From Mnemiopsis leidyi (lineage: Eukaryota > Ctenophora > Tentaculata > Lobata > Bolinopsidae): 60,432 nt of DNA. Shown piece by piece: positions 21,785-35,124 of the stretch. Numbering within the stretch: position 1 is the stretch's first letter; every line of letters starts with the position of its first letter. The notes under the pieces were generated by a model. That model saw only the letters and a program-made list of their open reading frames with translations, was not told the DNA's origin and searched no databases. Both the position numbers and the translations under genes were made by a program. The stretch spans positions 171,880 to 232,311 of the forward strand of contig JH152945.1 in assembly GCA_000226015.1 (NCBI GenBank), given 5' to 3'.

Positions 21785-23891
21785 ATGCCAAGAAAAGTGT
21801 CGAAAAGCTCCAGCGAACCCAACACTCCAGACACTCCGAGCACTTCAAGCGATGTTCCGAACATCTCCCTTCTCACTGAATCCTGTGTTTCTCCTGACGA
21901 AACGACCCGGTACTCCACCCCCGACTTTAGACTCTTCTCTGTGGTAAGACACTTATAGAGATGTGTAAATAATATCCTTAGAGAATTGTAAATCATTTAA
22001 CCTTAGAAACTAGCAACAATTAACATCATCCTTCGAAGACTCTAAGTCTAACTCTATCCAGACCCGATTAAGATAATCGTAAAGTTGATCGAGATTAGCG
22101 CGTTCAAAACATTGAGCATGCCGCCCTCCTCTTAATCTCTGAATCTGAGATTTATATTTGTTCCACTCCATTAATCTAGGCCGATAGGTACCAGTCACCG
22201 CAGTAGACGATCTTCTCTTGAGATTCTAGAATTGTTCGGGAACACTGATTATCTCCAGTCCTTTTCGCAATTCGCACCTAGTCCCTCCTCGGCCGGCTTT
22301 GTCTCTGTTTTATCGATTGTTGCGAAGTTTCAGCTCTACTTCACTCCTTTTCTAAACGGTAGATTTGTTACTCGGTAACGGTATCTGGGTCCTGTCATGG
22401 TACTTGGACGGAAACTTCCAGAAACTCCCCTCCTGGCAAACAAATCGGCGCTGATTCGCGAAAATTTGTCTACTAGTTGTCTAGAAAGAGAACATTTTGT
22501 AAATTCGATAATGAATTTAAACTTATCTTGTGGGTCAACTGACAAAGTCATCCCGTTATTGCCGTTCCCACGCCCATCGAAAAGAGATTTATTGTTCATA
22601 AGGGCCTCGATATTTTAAAAGGTAAACTAAAACCTATGATAACCTATGACTCAAACCATTAAAACCTCAGGACAAGTATTTGAACATCGAGATTGAATTG
22701 GACTCCGGAAAGCTAAGCAGCTCTGCTAGGTAAGCCAAGACTCTGCTAGGTAAGCCAAGACTACTCTGTTTGACCAAAGTAAGGGGTGTTTATTAAGACA
22801 ACCTAGGAGTGTTACTATATGTTATAGGGAGTGCTAGTGCTACTAAAGTAACGGAAGTGTTACTAGAGTAATGTTACTGTTACTATAGGGAGTGTTACTA
22901 GGGTAACGGGAGTGTTACTAGGGTAACGGGAGTGTTGCAAGGGTAACGTAAGTGTTACTATTGTAATGAGAGTGTTACTAGGGTATCAGGAGTTTGCCAT
23001 GGTAACTTGAGTGTTACCAGGGTAACATGGAGTTACCAAGGCGACGAAATTGTTACCCGAACAGCTTGGCCTAGAGTGTAACATTGAGCGTAACGAGAGT
23101 TACCCATTACGCAGTCTGGGACTGGATCAATGATTTTGATCGATCTTGACGAAAGTCTAGACAGTCCTTCAAAACCTTCATTACTACGTAAAACAAATCT
23201 CATGTGCGAATATCTAATATTGAAGATTAAGTATTAACGATAACACCTCCACTTACGAAGAAGTACTGCAGCGATCTGAGTCGAGATTATCAGAGTGACA
23301 ACAACAACAGGTCAGGCCCATGTAGGAAGGTGAGTTCCGCTTTATTTCACGGTGCTGCCATCCCCGGATTTGGTCGGCTCATTAAGTCAGGACAATGTTC
23401 CTGCTAATGGGCGCTAATCTCCCCACCTTTCTATCTAATTTCAGTCTCCAGTATTTGAAGCACTGCTGTTTAGTATTAGTTTTGTAGTGATCGTTTTTCT
23501 CTCTTGTACGGCTTCCACTGACCCCAACACCTTCAGAGCACCAAGATGGACGCCTCACACTTTCTCGGCTGCCACGGATTTCGTAACGCGTCTCAGTGTC
23601 CCCGTGCCAGCGCGTCTCCGTGCCTCAGTTACCATAGCAACGTGTCTCTGTGTCTCACAAACCGGAGAAAGTTCCGAGATTCTAGCCGGAGAAACACGTT
23701 CTACTTTTACAGTGAGTCGCTCTGTTTCAAACTTGTCTGGTCTTTCTCCTTTGTAAATCTATCTAGTACCTTGCACAGTGATCGGCATAGAGGAGGGTTA
23801 AACAATCGTATTATATTTACAGCGATCCGGCCTCCACAGTACTCACTCTTTTTCCAGATTACCTCGCTTAATTACACTGATCACAGGGTGA
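21785..23891 (+). CDS. Hypothetical protein, tentative four-exon model
   Basis: Exons 21785-21943, 22671-22729, 23537-23711 and 23823-23891 are phase-compatible and give 153 codons. Exon 1 is Ser/Thr/Pro-rich with repeated TPDTPSTSS. Exon 2 (KYLNIEIELDSGKL) is protein-like with alternating hydrophobic residues. Exon 3 is less convincing, because two frames are open through it. Exon 4 is short. No family was recognised. The exons could instead belong upstream of the CNBD2-like gene, but no in-phase link to its first exon was found. Confidence 0.38.
22721..22760 (+). repeat. 20-bp tandem duplication of a splice donor
   Basis: CTCTGCTAGGTAAGCCAAGA occurs twice in a row without a mismatch. The first copy contains the exon/intron junction TAG/GTAAGC at 22729/22730. 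The second offers an identical donor 20 bp on, whose use would bring TAA into frame. Confidence 0.95.
22790..23060 (+). repeat. Imperfect 20-bp repeats with GTTACTAGGGTAAC
   Basis: An array of GTGTTACTAGGGTAACGGGA-like units. The core GTTAC-TAGG-GTAAC is an inverted repeat, so each unit can form a small hairpin. It starts about 60 bp downstream of the donor at 22730. Confidence 0.85.
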
Positions 23892-25828
23892 CATAATCGC
23901 GCAATTTTTCCGCAACAATCCATCCTTTCTCTCTTATGGATTCTTTTCGATATTGTTGTTCGTTTCCAGACGTTGCCTAGTCTGCCGGAGTTTTTTGTTG
24001 AAAGACTTGGGCAGTCGACATGGATAAGTTGTCCGACTGGTTGAATCCTATTTAATGATCTAAATCTGGTTATAAAAGGCTCATGAATCCTAAAAAACAA
24101 GGCTTCAATTTGTAAACATTTTATGCTTCCAATTCTAACTCTAAGTACAAACTCCAACTAACAAAGCCGCTTTACAAATGATTTATCGAGAGACCGACTA
24201 GAACCCCACATAATAGACCATGCTATAAGGGTTATCTCGTGTGTGCTTATCTGAATTATTGTTTTGGGCGCCAAACATGTAACTAGAGCGGCCGGAGACT
24301 TCTGTCGATAAGTTTTTTCTATGTTTGATTATGCTCATTCTGCCTTTGTAAATCCTAAATCAATTGGCAAATGTTTGAGTCGAGGATTTTAGGTCCATTC
24401 GAGGAAAGCCGGCTTGAGCCTGAAGTAGATGTCCACTATGATATTTGTTGACTGATCCGATTTTATGAAGAAGAGATTTAATCTCATGGGACCACGTACC
24501 AGAGGTTAGACTTCGAGCTCAAACATTGCTGAACTAGTACTACTAGATAGCTAGAAGTAGAACTTTATCCTTCTCGTTGACACCCCCTCCAGCTTCATTG
24601 TATAGTGTGTACATTGTATAGTGTATAGTGTGTACATTGTATAGTGTGTACATTGTCTAATAGTGTGTACATTGTATAGTGTATACATTGTATAGTGTGT
24701 ACATTGTATAGTGTGTACATTGTATAGTGTTTACATTGTATAGTATGTGCATTGTTTAGTATGTGCATTCTAGTCTCCCTGGATACCAGGAAATGTATAT
24801 CCTGAATCCTGTCTATACTTTTCCTGGGCTCATGATCAGTCAATAGGTCCGGATAGAGACGTCAGCACAGGTCTGACCATCATGTCAATTAACTAGGAGT
24901 CTTGTAGATAAGAACGGTTGCTTTACTTAACTTAAAGTTTACAGACCTTCATAGTTTATGAAGCTTTTATGCCTTACTTTTACTGCAGTTGTAATGATAG
25001 ACTTGCGTTTTGAGGGCTAATGTTTGAGGTTTAAAACGTGCAAATTTTGACGGAATATTTTGTCGGGCTCCGTAAGTCTCTCTCTACTTTCCTTGTTGGG
25101 AGAAACTGAGCAATTGAGTTTCATGTCAAAAGATAAGGAGTTTGCATGAAAAATCGCCGCAAAAATGAATCTTTTGTGCCAATTGCATATTTTCATTGAA
25201 GCAGAACGATAGGAAATTTGATTTGACAAAGGACGAATGAGCAAAGCAAACGTTCATTAGAGCAAAATGGTTGACTCAAAAGTACTGTTGTGTTATAGTA
25301 TTTGTGTTAGCTGACAGAAAAATCTTGCTGTTTGTTGATAGAAAACATAGAGCTTTTAACAATTGTCTTGATACTAGACGAAACATGCTGGCAATTATGT
25401 GGTTTGCGATGATAATTGTTTAATTCTTCCTCGTTATATCGACCTGTTGAGACAGCTATTTGACCTCAAACTCAAAGTTAGACTTAAAAGCAGATCGCAA
25501 TGTTCTCACTAATTGTCTGACCATTTGTGCGACACTACGACTCGAAATGGAAGTGGACGTGTGGCCTTGTTCAGTATTTGGTTTGGTGAAGTCCTTAACA
25601 CGCCTATGTTCACTAGAAAGGGAATTGACTGGGTTTCTTAATTTGATTTTATGCTCTGAGAATTTTTCGTTTGACTAGCAGTTTTGCAGCATTTTTTTGC
25701 ATATGAACATAAGATCAAAGAGTAGAATTCGTGTAGTTTTAACATCAGTAAGTCAATATGTTTGTGGATAACTGAAAGCCTGTCCCGACTATCATTTACC
25801 AATGTACTAGTGAAGTTAAAAACGACAA
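23892..25828. other. Intergenic, one minisatellite
   Basis: Apart from the array at 24597-24770 I see no gene or RNA. Short chance frames only. Confidence 0.5.
24597..24770 (+). repeat. 16-19-bp minisatellite (ATTGTATAGTGTGTAC)
   Basis: About ten imperfect copies of ATTGTATAGTGTGTAC and ATTGTATAGTGTATAC. Confidence 0.9.
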
Positions 25829-28800
25829 ATGCCTGGGTTGGATACGTTCGGTGACTTCTTCATCGCAGCTCAAGCACTGAGTGTTCGGGGCGATCACAAT
25901 GACAGTGACACAGACGGTAAGACAGCTGCTCCGCATGCAATTTGAGAAGGGAATGTTTATGTTTGGAATGGGACAAAAGAGAAATTCCTCATTCCTGTAG
26001 ACTTCAAAATTCTTGGGCAAGAGAAATTGATTGGTTTAGTGTGGTTTCTGATCGTTCGATTGCTGCCATTCACCCAAGAATTCTGACGTCTTTCATTAAA
26101 CGAGCGAACACTCAAGGATATTGGGGTACATCTTAGCAGAGTCTCTTCAAGTGGGTCGCAAACAAAAGATGTATATAGGTCAAACTAACACTTTTGAGCT
26201 GTTCAAGAACCACTCATCAGATGCATTCAAAATGTTACCTTAAACTTTATTGAGTATGCTTGTTGAAACTTTTTACTGAACATACTCCACCTTTCCAACA
26301 GAAGATAACGATCAAGAAGGATCATCTCGTCTTACGAAGCAGACCACCCGGTTCCGTTTTCGGAGCATCATGAGGAAAGTTCTTCTACTGGTGAAGTGGG
26401 AGATACGGACAGAAGAATACCGGAGAAATTTAAACAAAAAGAGGGCATCGAGGAGGATCAGTATTTTAGATGATCCTGGTAACTCCAGAACGTTTCTAGA
26501 AATATCATTTGTAGCCGTCGCAAAATTGTATGATTTTTGTAAAACCCTCCAATATTTTTCCATACATTTCCGGATCGATTCAGATGCCAAATCCCCTGAT
26601 CGTTGAAATCCATCATACGACTGCGGACTGTACCTGCATCCTTTTCTAACTTGCCATCAGACCGAGAACGAGCCCAGACAGAGAGAGGTCTGGCGGATAG
26701 ACGACCCTCCAGGATGATCAGACTAGCACTTACTGTCCAGCCAGGGAAACGCACTGCAGAGATGCTGGAACTGATACGGCCGTATATTGCAAGGTTAGTG
26801 TTCATCGTGAGTTTAATGTATAGGTCAGGATCTAACTACGAATCTTACTATTGAGAGCTATAACGAATCCCATTATCATTATCATTATTATTGCCATGCG
26901 GGTATGAACTTTTTTTCTTTTCCGTTGCCTCACAGTTAAATTCTAATTATATTAGAACATTATTCTTTGATCTACGGTCAAATTTCTTTAGCCATTTCAT
27001 GATCATGAGCATGATCAGCAACTTCCTGTATGGATAATGCTTGCCGTACCATATCCTTAATCTCAATCTTTTCTAATCATATGTGTATTTTTGCTGCTCC
27101 GGTCATTTGGTCAATTTAATTTTAAACTTTCTCCAGATTGAAGTGCTGTGAGACTCTTAACAGCAGAGTACGGAGTCAACTTCCAACCATCGTGGAATAT
27201 GAATGTCTTGATAAGGGACGATTTATTGTCAAACAAGGTAAGTTCGAAGTTTTACAGTTTAAGTTTATAAATTACCAAATGTGGTAAAATCTTTGAAATT
27301 GTCTTTGCTAAAGCTACTGCCAGGTAAATATCACATTATCATTATTATGGAACTTGAATTTTATCGCTTAAATTTGAATATCGTCAAATATGGTGAAAAA
27401 GTCATGCCTGATACTTCATTTCAGTGGATTAGTTTCTACTGTTTGATCTTATTCTATCGGTGCAATTGTCCGCCCACATTCAACCCGATTTCTAAGACAG
27501 TGTTTGGCTTAAATAGGATTTCAATGCCAATATGATATTGAATATCCTAATGACCAACCTAGGTGCTAATCTCGGCCAAGAATACCTGCACTGTTGATAA
27601 CAACAATACCCTGATTGAATCGCTCAGTTTTTTGGCGGCAAGTAACAAACGGTAGCCGGATGAAACGTTCGGTACAAAGGCTGATTAAAATCGTTTATCC
27701 TTAAAGTTAAATGTAGTCTATATTGGAAAATATGATTTAGCATCTCTCGTGTTGGCAAGGGACCGGGGAGAGTCTCGGTGGTTTTGAAAAATTGTGTAAT
27801 TAAAAAAATTAAAGTTTAAAAAGGAAAATAATTGATAAATATGGAAACGACAACTTTGCTAGGAATACTGTAGGAACGGTAGAATACAGGAAGATTATGA
27901 GAGACAGGATAATAAGGAGATGATCAGAGATCAAAAAGAGGAAAGAGAAGGATTAAGATGGACAAGGGGGAGGCCTGAGAAGAAAAGAACGAATTTAGAG
28001 AATAAAGGAGTGGGGAAAGATTGGTAATTCAGAGGACTGAGAGAAGGTAACTGAAAAGAAGTGGTCGAGAAATGAAATGAGAGGGTGTATGTGTGGACTG
28101 TGGAGAGGTGAAGATTGAGAGGAACTTATTGCGTCTCATTGATACACTTACAGTTAGAAGGAAGAAGGAACGAAAAAGAAGTATTACTATTAAAAAAGGA
28201 GAGAAATAGAAACAGGCTGGAAAAATATAGCGGGAGAACGTTCATTATATTAAGGGTTCGAAAATGAAATATTTCTGCAGGAGATGCCGGAGAATCGTAC
28301 TATTTAATAGTTAGCGGCACAGTGGACGTCATGATAGAGGAGGGAGGAGTTCCTAAATATCTCAATATCCTGAAAAGTGGGCAAGGGTTTGGCGAAGTGG
28401 CATTGGTCAACAAGGTATGCGATAAAGTGATATCATACACCCAGATTCCATAATACGAGAAGTTCTAATACTCGGAACATATATTTTTATATTTTCGTTG
28501 CCATGGACACAGATTTAAAGATTTAACAGGGTAATTTAAAGCGGTGTACAGATGAATAAGAATACTTTGTTCGCGCTGTTTTGTACTCTTCTGAATCGCC
28601 TGATGGTCCTAGTTAGAGTCGAATCATGGCTGACCAGGTAGCTGAATGTTTTGATTGTTTAGCTTTGCTACAGGGCCCCCGAACAGCCAGCATCATCACC
28701 AAGGAGCCGACTGAGTTGTTGAGAATCGACAGAGATCAGTTTCATGAGGTGAGCCTGCATTATTTACGTTAAGTCTGCCAAACAATACCACCTATTTTGG

Positions 28801-31800
28801 TATCACGCGTTTACTTTTAGGCAATTCTTTACTCTCATTAATAGAGCAATTGTTTTGATAATTTATCGATTGACTTTATGACCTTAATGCGGCTCTCTGA
28901 TTGAATCATCGAGGCTGTAATTTTGCGCGAAGTCGACCAAAAGCATCACATTGTTTGAATCCCATTCAGCAATTAATTAGATTGAACGAAATATGATGAT
29001 GGTCTGAAACCATCCCAAAATTAGTGTCGATTGCACTTGCAGTGATTAATACGTGTGCTTAATGCTTATCAACATTGTTCAGGTAAAAGAAGTAAAACGA
29101 TTCCACCTGATGGCATCATAAATATAAGTAAAAAAGCTCTAGATTTTAATTTATGTTACGTAAACAGATAGTTTGAGGAATCTTGATTTTGGAAAAGCAT
29201 TAGAATAAATTAAGACATTATAAATGGGAATAATCTAAGTGATTGCAGAATGCAGGCGTTTATAATTTTCATTATTCACTGCAAAAAAGCTAGCGATTCT
29301 TTTCTTAATAGCCAATAAATTAAAATAACGCATACTAGCTACGCTACTTACAAATTGTTTCATGCACTTTAAAAACGGTTAGAAATCACACCAAGCAAAA
29401 CGGTTCGCGCCTAGTGTTTTGCATAGATAACCATGGAAACAAACCGAAGTCCACTAAAGTTCTCTTGGCGACAAACCAATCCTAACGTTATCCAAACCGA
29501 TATGGGGTATATTTGCAATTTTCTAATCAAAACAACCGCCACGATCAAATCACTGCTCGGCTAGCAGCTTTAATGTCACATGTTTTGAGCCGCATGCTTT
29601 CAAAACACAAAACCAAAAAATTGTCGCTATATTTTATAGTAATAAAAACTCTGCCACAGCGTGCATAAAAAAGTGGTCATGGTCGATCACGTGACTTTAA
29701 AATCTCACGCTGACCGGGACCGCTAAAATCTGTGCGGTATGAACACGAGCCCTTTATTCAGTTGCGGTAAAAATTTGTCTCTATCTCCGATACATGTTAC
29801 TAACTTTGGATTCGGCAGAAAAATCAAGACTGTTTAAAAAAAGTCACCCGCTCAATCAAATCCTGAATGAGCATTGAGAGATTCGAACCACAAGAGTTAT
29901 CCCGTACTTATCCCTCAGGATCCCTGTCTACCTGATATCTGAACAAAAGTAGCAAACTCTATAGCTCTACCACGTTAGTGTAATGCCGTTTGACATTATG
30001 CGGATGTAAAGATTCCAATATTCAAGCAGAGCTCGCCGATTTACCTAATTGCTCGGATCATGCCAGCACGAAGTGGTCATGCTTGACTGCTGCTTCTAAT
30101 CACCGATCTCGAAATCACTGCTTGCTTTTTGTACTCCCCTCTGCGAAAGTAAGACATACGTTTTGTAGTTGACCGTCTTCACCGCTCCTTCTTCGCTTCT
30201 TAAACCGCTCAGCGTTAAACGCTCCTCACGACTCTAGTTCGCCTTTAAAAATCGGGACATATAAAGCGTTTTAACATGCACTGCAGCCTTGCAAACTGAA
30301 TTCTTGTCTCGTCTTGCAATGTTCAACGTGGTGGCTCAAGCCCTGGAAGCGGAAGGGGCCCAGGACCCGAGCGGGAAGACGTACCAGATGTCGGCGCGGA
30401 TGTCGGTCCAGTACAACGAGTACAAGAAGAAGCTTAACAACGAGGCGGGAGACAGTAAAAAGTTGAAGGTGTGGCCCACGCTGAAGAAACTACAAGTACG
30501 GATATGTAACAGTTAAATCTTGTAAGCTCGGTTAATCGTGAAGTGAACGGCTGTGTTAATGGCTTTTACCAACCATTGTTTTAGCATTGCTGAGAAGCCT
30601 CAATCTCGCGTCTCCATCCTATCGTTATATTCTCACAGCAAGCCACAATACCTGCCGTCATATTGTTTTGTCAGACTAAAACTCTGTTTGCCAGATCGCT
30701 CCACCCCGGTCATGCTCCAACTCAGCAACAAGACCGCCAACAAAACCTCCCTGCCTAACGTTCCCGTGCAAAAGTGGGCCGAGAGACGTCCGGCTAAAAA
30801 TAAACCTCCGACCTCCATCAACTCACTCCCCCATGCTCAGGTACTGAGGGCGTCCAAACTCCAGGAGATAGCAAGAAAGCAGAGCTTCCTCAGGACGCAC
30901 CCCTCTTTTCACTCCTTGCCTGAGGACATTTTGAAGAAGTTTGTCGATAATGCCGTCATTAAGGACTACAAACCGGCGGAGGTTTGAACTACTATTACTA
31001 TTAACTATTGTTTGAACTACTACTACTATAAACTATTGCTTGAAGTTGATATCTTTGTTGTCCAAGCAGCTCACTTTCACTTTCCGCTCACTTTGACAGT
31101 GTTGAACCTTTTTTAGCGCCATGAAATTTTTAGTTGTTATGTAAGAGTTTCTATCATAATTCTATCCCGAATCCAAATCTATAACCCAATAAACTATCAG
31201 ATGATAATCAAGGTGGGAGAGGAGACAGTGGACCACATCATGATAGTGATGTCTGGTGAGTGTGTGGTGGAGACGCCCGTCTGTCTGGACTACTACAAAC
31301 TTCAGGACAAACGCTTCTTGTTGGACCTCCCCTCCTCCACGCGCCCTGACATCCAGCGATACCGTTAGTGTATTGAGTCTTTCTCAAGAGATCGTTTTTG
31401 GAATTTTGGATATGTTATTACCCAGTCTCGAGACTTGCCTATCTGATATTTTCAGCAATTCAGTCTTATGACCAATTAAATTTTTTCCATCTCTGCTTTT
31501 TGCTGCAATGTGCACCAAGGTTTTTGAAGCACTCAATTCTAGAGATATTGTTAAACCTTCAACAACAAACACTACACCACACTAATAAAAAACCAGCTAA
31601 CGACCTTCCGATCCCAGTTTCCTCTAGACCGCTGACAAAGAAACACCCCACAGTACCCCCGGAGAGTCCTATCTTCTCCCAGACTCAGGGAGACTCAACC
31701 TGTCGAACTTGCTCTCCAACTTGCTCTCCAACTCACAGCCCCAAATCTACCAAATCTTCCAAATCTTCCAAATCTTCCTCCGCCTCCACTTGCTCAAGTG

Positions 31801-32807
31801 GGTTTTTCTAATATTAATGTGGGCACTTCTTGTTCTTTTTAATACTCGAGACCAATCAATTTATTTTTGGCTCAAAGACCTGAATTTAAATTCATTTTTT
31901 AAAATTTGTGAACTTGTAGTTGTTTTGTCCAAATCGGATGGGGAAAGTTAACACATTTTTTTCATTTCTAACGACGGTTTGCCGACAGGAAACTCCGACC
32001 TTGGCACCGACAGACCCTTCCAGACTGCCCAGCTATCGGAAGAAGCGGTGTCGAGATATAGGCAGTACTTTCGTAACGACGTCAAATCTGTGTCTACCAG
32101 ACAGTACGTTCTTCATGTTAACCGTCTTTACATTGCAAAATTTAACTTTTATCATGTTTTTATCAATTATCATGCTATGTAGTATGATTGGTCGTTGAAT
32201 CAATATTAAGAAACTGCACTATGTTATATCTCAGTAGCCCTGCTTACCAATGATATTGATAAATATTTCAAATTTACACATTACACACCCTTCTAGATAC
32301 CATCTAGTGCTGAGGAGGATCGGACCCAAGGAGTACTTCAGCGTGTCGGACTTCATCAACAAGAACAAGTGTAACGTGGGGGCAGAGAAAAAAGTGGAAT
32401 GTTTGCTCCTACCAAAAATACTCTTCCAGAGGTTCAACATGATGTCTGTTTTAGAGGTTTGTTCTGGCCTATTGACTTTATGAAACCATTTTGTTAGTTG
32501 AAATTTATAACGATTAGATTCCCAGACGCTGTCTAGTGGTCTGCTGCCATGAACGAGATTTAAAATGGGCTGCAGTGGAGGGAAATTAAACCGGATAATT
32601 TTAAACTGTTCCTTTTACTTATACGTCATTTTGCCTTCACTTTAATACTTTCTATTGCACATTCACTTTCAGGAGATGTCAGCGATAGAGTTAGGGAGCA
32701 CCCTGACGGTGGAAGAGGCGTTCAAAAGGTTCCTCAGACGACGTCACTGGGAGATGTACAAAAAGAAACTTGTCTCGGACGTCCTCAACAAGATGACCGA
32801 CAGATAA
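25829..32807 (+). CDS. CNBD2: CNBD2-like protein with two cyclic-nucleotide-binding domains
   Basis: Exons found: 25829-25916, 26302-26478, 26661-26793, 27137-27237, 28281-28414, 28674-28748, 30287-30505, 30695-30981, 31201-31363, 31597-31797, 31989-32103, 32297-32456 and 32673-32807. All junctions agree in phase except 28748 to 30287, so one exon of 3n+1 bases is missing there. The first domain starts LKCCETLNSRVRSQLPTIV and has the phosphate-binding cassette FGEVAL...GPRTASI with both key residues (Glu, Arg), so it should bind cAMP or cGMP. The second (LPEDILKKFVDNAVIKDYKP ... VMSGECVVE) lacks a cassette. A basic region (RFRFRSIMRKVLLLVKWEIR) precedes the first domain, as in vertebrate CNBD2, which acts in sperm. 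The exon 10 acceptor at 31597 is weak. The ATG at 25829 follows an in-frame stop. Confidence 0.85.
27780..28230 (+). repeat. Purine-rich intronic tract
   Basis: About 450 bases with strong A/G excess on the + strand, for example AGAGGAAAGAGAAGGATTAA and GAGGCCTGAGAAGAAAAGAA, inside a CNBD2-like intron. It has no repeat unit and no long open frame. Confidence 0.7.
28749..30286 (+). other. Large CNBD2-like intron(s) hiding a missing exon
   Basis: Reading phase shows that at least one short exon lies here. Candidates after TTTTAG (28821) and TTGTTCAG (29082) meet stops. The rest is AT-rich. No mobile element was identified. Confidence 0.5.
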
Positions 32808-35124
32808 AATTACTGATTTTCAGAACGTCGGGAGTTTGTCCAGATGCCAAAGCCGACTGGTTCTTTGTCGTCTTGAAGGTTTTTAATTCAGCCGAGAAAG
32901 TGAAGGGAATTGTACGAAAGTTAAAGATGAGATAATGCTGGAAAGAGATTGAAAGCTGAGACTAGCCCGATGTTAAAAAGTTAATTGAACGACTCAGCGC
33001 TGAAAAGTATTACAGAATCTGAGAAACTTTAAAAATTGATGTCCATGTGCGATTGAAGATCCCAATGAGACGTTGGCACGACTTTAAACAGTGCGAGAGT
33101 AAATGACGGCAAATTCTTGAAGTTTGATTCCGTGCTATTCAATGTCAAGCATATAATTAGCAGATACCACACATGTTTTTAAAGGTTTTTAAATAGCTAA
33201 AATTACAATCATCACATTTGAAAATCAGAGCAGTGTTTTTACAAAGAGACTATTAGTAAAGCTGTAATAAGTTTTCGAAATTTGGTCTAATTTCACTTCT
33301 TACCAATCTCTACATTTTTTGATGCAGTAAGGTTTAAGTTTATGATCATCTAATATGTAATTATCAGATAATTAATGGTCCGAAGAAATCGTCAATATCT
33401 TTACCATATATAATCGACAAACTCAAACCATTCTGCACTTCCCTGCTCAATGCTATACCATATTGGCATGGTAACCTGTTTACATCAATGATCAAATATA
33501 ATCAAAAATCAGTTACAATCTGCTGTGAGAATCATATAATTTACAAATAAATTACACAACTTTGTTGAAGTTGACAGCGAGATGATAGTAGGGGACTGAT
33601 TATAATAAGATGTTACTGCACAAAGATCAGACAAAATACTTTTTAGATGCTCCTTGACTCACTTCTGCTGATTGCCACTGAACTGCAACTGAATTGCTAC
33701 TGAACTGAAGTACACATCACTGTGCTGTACGTACAGTACTATCTAGACTATCTAATATTATACATGCAGCACCATACACATAGTACACACAATACATTGT
33801 ACATACTGCACTATACATGCAGCACCATACATAGTATACACAATACATTGTACATACTGCACTATACATGCAGCACCATACATAGTACACACAATACATT
33901 GTACATACTGCACTATTCATGCAGCACCATACATAGTACACACAATACATTGTACATACTGCACTATACATGCAGCACTATACGGTGCTAAAGATGCACT
34001 AGCACTACTTTACATACTGACATATGGTGGCGGTGCTGGACAAAACAAGGCACAATGCACGATCTATCTCATTTTAGCATTTACTTTTAGATATATGCAT
34101 ACAGTATTAAACTATAGAACTATAAATCATCTTTAACTATCACAGTCCACTATAGTCGGCACACTGCAAGATCACAGATCCAAGTTTTAATTCTATTTGT
34201 GGAAACCTTGCCCAAGCACCGCACAAACAGAATAGTAGAGGTAAATTGTAGCAATCTATAAGTAAAGTTGCATTTCAGCAGAGCTCCGGAGCATTGAAGT
34301 GGTCGCGGCTCTAAAAGGAGTGCTTATCTTTCTTCAAGTTGTTTAATTCTTCCCATTCATTAGATTAAAATGAAGCGATATTGGCAGTTTGATTTATCAA
34401 GCACATCAAACGCTCGTCATGTGCAGTAGCAAGAATATGTATACTAAAATTCAGATGATATAATCTATTTAAATATTTACAACAGTATACTAGGATTGAA
34501 AGGATAAACTGGTCGCTGAAATTTTTCCATTAAATTTAGACACTCGCAAACTCAATAATCTACAGATCATCAATATCATTAACATCGAATGGCACGTGAC
34601 AATTTCAAGGCACACTTAAAGCTACAATTAAAGTGTAAAGTTTGTGCTTTAAATTTAAGCTGCTAACGATCCAATTGGATTGAAAATAACACCCTTTTTA
34701 CACCCATTCTACAAAATCTTTACATAACCTCGAGGGACCCTACAAATTACTGAATTGTCCGAATGTCTCTTTATCATGTTTATGGAGAAAGAGAGAAAAT
34801 AGAAAATAGTAAAAACTCAAACTAAAAGTTTGGAAAGCAGCACAGTTGAAAACTGACATATTTTCGAGAATCAAACAAAATTTTAAAAACAAAGTCAGCA
34901 CGTATAAATTTGAAGGTAGTTTTAAATTAAGGATAAAAACAAACTTTTGAAATTCATCTGGTCCCAACCGGATCTGGCTCAAAGTTCAGTCAATTTGAAC
35001 CTAGAAGTGCTATACTAATGAACCACCCAAACACACGAAACAACACCCCCTCTCTTCCCCGAAGTAACCGCCCCGAAAGTAGAAGGTAGGAACCGACCAA
35101 CACTTCGAGAAACAACAGGACTGC
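32808..35124. other. Convergent intergenic region
   Basis: Between the 3' ends of the CNBD2-like gene and the minus-strand membrane-protein gene. It holds one minisatellite (33760-33984) and otherwise AT-rich sequence with no gene seen. Confidence 0.55.
33760..33984 (+). repeat. 51-bp minisatellite
   Basis: About 4.3 copies of a 51-bp unit starting ATACATGCAGCACCATACAT and ending CATACTGCACT; the first copy is 53 bp. Because 51 is a multiple of three, the array looks open on both strands, but the encoded repeats are not a plausible protein. Confidence 0.93.

Noticed and set aside
23487-23896. Two overlapping frames of 89 and 116 codons
   Set aside because: Only the frame in phase with the exon ending at 22729 is kept, and only as part of a low-confidence model; the other frame does not connect to any neighbour.
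30287-30981. Separate gene starting in the CNBD2-like locus
   Set aside because: The frame is continuous by splice phase with the following exons of the second CNB domain and has no convincing start of its own.
33717-33991. Tyr/Cys-rich repeat 'proteins' on both strands
   Set aside because: Artefact of a 51-bp minisatellite whose period is a multiple of three; open on both strands with no start or splice context.
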